Assembly (NCBI RefSeq): GCF_900101385.1
Contig: NZ_FMZB01000011.1
Span: 1 to 64,000 of the forward strand
DNA length: 64,000 nucleotides
Direction: 5' to 3'
Source of the DNA: Terribacillus halophilus
GTDB taxonomy: Bacteria > Bacillota > Bacilli > Bacillales > Amphibacillaceae
A program made the translations under genes and the position numbers. Below the pieces are notes generated by a model. That model ran no database searches. It saw only the letters and a list, made by a program, of their open reading frames with translations, and was not told the DNA's origin. This document shows positions 62,082 to 64,000 of the stretch, one piece after another (positions within the stretch are counted from its first letter, which is position 1; each line of letters starts with the position of its first letter).

Positions 62082-63353
62082 GTGGCCGACAAAGCTGCGG
62101 AATCTACCAACAACAAGCATAGGGACTTATTAGAATCGACACAGAGGGTCGTTCAATCTGCTTTACAGAAACTTGGCTACCCGGAAGAAGTGTATGAATT
62201 ACTGAGAGAGCCAGTTCGATTGATGACAGTGCGTATACCAGTGCGGATGGATGATGGCAGTACAAAAATTTTCACCGGGTACCGGGCCCAGCACAATGAT
62301 GCAGTCGGTCCTACCAAGGGCGGTGTGCGTTTCCACCCGGAAGTAAGCGAGGATGAAGTGAAGGCATTATCAATTTGGATGAGTCTGAAAGCAGGAATCG
62401 TCGACTTGCCTTATGGCGGCGGTAAGGGCGGCATCATTTGTGATCCCCGCGAAATGAGTTTCCGAGAGCTTGAAGGGGTGAGCCGTGGATATGTACGGGC
62501 CATCAGTCAGATTGTGGGCCCGACGAAAGATATACCAGCACCTGATGTGATGACCAATTCTCAAATCATGGCATGGATGATGGATGAATACAGCCGGATG
62601 GATGAATTCAATAATCCAGGTTTCATCACTGGAAAGCCGATTGTACTTGGTGGTTCAGAGGGCAGGGAAACAGCTACTGCCAAGGGTGTCACAATCTGCT
62701 TAAGGGAAGCTGCCAAGCAAAGGGGCATCAGCATCGAAGGAGCTCGGGTCGTCATCCAGGGTTTCGGAAATGCCGGCAGTTATCTGGCTAAGTTCATGCA
62801 TGAAGCCGGGGCCAAAGTAATCGGTATCTCAGATGCTTATGGAGCACTGCATGATCCGGATGGGTTGGATATCGATTATTTGCTTGATCGGCGCGATAGT
62901 TTTGGAACGGTGACCAACTTATTCAAGTCCACCATCTCCAATAAGGAATTATTGGAGCTTGATTGCGATATACTGGTGCCAGCAGCAGTGGAAAACCAGA
63001 TCACCAAGGATAATGCACATAACATTAAAGCCCAAATCGTCATTGAAGCTGCGAATGGGCCGACTACGTTCGAAGCAACCGAAATATTGACTGAACGCGG
63101 TATCCTGTTAGTTCCGGATGTGCTTGCATCGGCAGGGGGCGTGACTGTCTCCTATTTTGAATGGGTGCAAAACAATCAAGGTTACTATTGGGAAGAGCAG
63201 GAAGTGGAAGAAAAATTGGAGAAAGTCATGCTGAAAGGATTTCAAAATGTCTACCAGACTGCACACACAAGGCGAGTCGATATGCGCCTGGCAGCTTACA
63301 TGGTCGGGGTTCGGAAGATGGCGGAAGCTTCCAGATTCAGAGGCTGGATCTAA
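62082..63353 (+). CDS. gudB: NAD-dependent glutamate dehydrogenase
   Basis: This 423-residue enzyme deaminates glutamate to 2-oxoglutarate. GPTKGGVRFHPEVSEDEVKA and LPYGGGKGGI hold the catalytic Lys residues; VIQGFGNAGSYLAKFMHEAG is the NAD fold. The 9-base duplication that inactivates gudB in B. subtilis 168 is not seen. GTG 62082 follows AGGAGG nine bases away; the longer frame to 62013 is non-conserved. Position after mecB supports gudB rather than rocG. Confidence 0.94.
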   Translation: MADKAAESTNNKHRDLLESTQRVVQSALQKLGYPEEVYELLREPVRLMTVRIPVRMDDGSTKIFTGYRAQHNDAVGPTKGGVRFHPEVSEDEVKALSIWMSLKAGIVDLPYGGGKGGIICDPREMSFRELEGVSRGYVRAISQIVGPTKDIPAPDVMTNSQIMAWMMDEYSRMDEFNNPGFITGKPIVLGGSEGRETATAKGVTICLREAAKQRGISIEGARVVIQGFGNAGSYLAKFMHEAGAKVIGISDAYGALHDPDGLDIDYLLDRRDSFGTVTNLFKSTISNKELLELDCDILVPAAVENQITKDNAHNIKAQIVIEAANGPTTFEATEILTERGILLVPDVLASAGGVTVSYFEWVQNNQGYYWEEQEVEEKLEKVMLKGFQNVYQTAHTRRVDMRLAAYMVGVRKMAEASRFRGWI

Positions 63354-63373
63354 TTCCATCAATCGTAAAGATG

Positions 63374-63416
63374 CTCTTATCCTGAACGTAAGGGATAAGA
63401 GTTTTCTCTTTTTCTT
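63374..63416 (+). terminator. terminator after gudB
   Basis: CTCTTATCC (63374-63382) pairs with GGATAAGAG (63393-63401), followed by T-rich sequence. Confidence 0.82.
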
Positions 63417-63446
63417 TAGGAAAAGAGACAGAAAGGAGCAGTACAT

Positions 63447-64000
63447 ATGCAAAAAGAGCAAGTAATCATCATTGGAGCAGGGCCATGCGGTTTGTCTGCA
63501 GCAATCGAGCTGCAAAAAGTCGGCATCGAACCGCTTCTGATCGAAAAAGGCAATGTCGTTAACAGCATTTATCGCTACCCTACACATCAGACATTTTTCA
63601 GTTCCAGTGAACGGCTGGAAATAGGCGATATCGCCTTTGTTACCGAAATGAAGAAACCAGTCAGGAATCAAGCGCTTGCCTATTACAGGACAGTGGCGCA
63701 GCGTCGGGATTTGCGGATACATACATTCGAGCGTGTCACACAGGTATCTGGCAGTAAACATGACTTCACGGTAACGACCAAGACAATCGGAGAAGAAGAA
63801 AAACAGTACAAAGCCGATTATGTTATCGTTGCAACAGGGTATTACGACCAGCCTTATTTGATGCAGGTGCCTGGTGAAGAACAGTCCCATGTTTTTCATT
63901 ATTTCAAGGAAGCCCATCCGTATTTCGGCAAGAATGTGACGGTGATCGGCGGAAAGAATTCGGCTGTCGATGCTGTGCTTGAACTTCATAAAGCAGGTGC
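63447..64000 (+). CDS. ypdA: YpdA family bacillithiol disulfide reductase (5' part)
   Basis: The first 184 codons of a flavoprotein are present; the window ends inside it. IIIGAGPCGLSAAIELQKVG is the FAD-binding site and VIVATGYYDQP the ATG motif; VIGGKNSAVDAVLEL begins the NADPH fold. YpdA reduces oxidised bacillithiol and so recharges bacilliredoxins such as BrxB encoded earlier in the window. ATG 63447 has AAAGGAG. Confidence 0.9.
   Translation, partial: MQKEQVIIIGAGPCGLSAAIELQKVGIEPLLIEKGNVVNSIYRYPTHQTFFSSSERLEIGDIAFVTEMKKPVRNQALAYYRTVAQRRDLRIHTFERVTQVSGSKHDFTVTTKTIGEEEKQYKADYVIVATGYYDQPYLMQVPGEEQSHVFHYFKEAHPYFGKNVTVIGGKNSAVDAVLELHKAG

Noticed and set aside
62082-63353. Inactivating 9-base duplication in gudB
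   Set aside because: No tandem repeat of that kind is seen; the enzyme appears intact.
63108-63989. Minus-strand ORF spanning the end of gudB and start of ypdA
   Set aside because: It crosses two real genes and the gudB terminator; composition is that of a reversed coding frame.

Overview
This is a conserved chromosomal window from a low-to-middling GC, endospore-forming Firmicute of the family Bacillaceae. The evidence is the complete spoIIA and spoVA operons, spoIIM, spmAB, dacB/dacF, mecB, SAM and cobalamin riboswitches, and gene order that follows the Bacillus subtilis bkd-yqj-yqk-fur-drm-spoIIA-spoVA-lysA-scp-res-recS-gudB segment almost gene for gene. Protein character suggests the Oceanobacillus/Virgibacillus/Terribacillus side of the family, but I cannot fix the genus from sequence alone. 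I see no rRNA, tRNA, CRISPR array, prophage or intact transposon.

Layout. 1-2.4 kb: a DUF1801 protein, then a SAM riboswitch controlling a NhaC-family transporter (probably methionine uptake). 2.5-6.7 kb: aspartokinase III, converging on an operon of a cNMP/CBS/DUF294 nucleotidyltransferase-like protein and a DnaQ-type exonuclease. 6.8-16.7 kb: a branched-chain keto acid operon (bkdR, ptb, bcd, buk, lpdV, bkdAA, bkdAB, bkdB). It converts Leu/Ile/Val through keto acids to branched acyl-CoA for fatty-acid priming and ATP. 16.7-31.2 kb: housekeeping genes of the yqi/yqj/yqk region (bacilliredoxin, L,D-transpeptidase, M20 peptidases, SOS-box dinB, rnz, namA, GDPD, SDR, aldo-keto reductase, nudF), a small Prli42 gene, spoIIM, PerR-box fur, yqzK and xerD. 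31.2-34.6 kb: nucleoside salvage (deoB, punA, pdp). 34.7-42.6 kb: dacF, spoIIAA-AB-sigF, then the sigma-G-type spoVA operon for dipicolinate uptake. 42.7-50.1 kb: lysA, ppiB, a stand-alone ribT, scpA/scpB, a SodF-like protein, dacB and spmAB. 50.2-56.7 kb: rluB and the resABCDE cytochrome c maturation and redox-regulation cluster. 56.8-57.9 kb: a cobalamin riboswitch driving a DUF4430 lipoprotein and an ECF S component. 57.9-64 kb: ferredoxin, ypbB, recQ/recS, a short YpbE-like protein, mecB, gudB, and the start of ypdA.

The most interesting points are these. The BkdR regulator has kept its PAS-AAA-Fis-HTH architecture but lost the sigma-54-contacting GAFTGA loop; its gene is fused to the operon with no -24/-12 promoter between, and a TyrR-box-like palindrome lies in its leader. 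A B12-riboswitch unit pairs a transcobalamin-like DUF4430 lipoprotein with an ECF S component. An SOS box lies over the dinB start site. A 40-residue Prli42 gene is antisense to the end of an L,D-transpeptidase gene. Several convergent gene pairs place a shared bidirectional terminator inside coding sequence. I did not find a clearly unprecedented multi-gene system.
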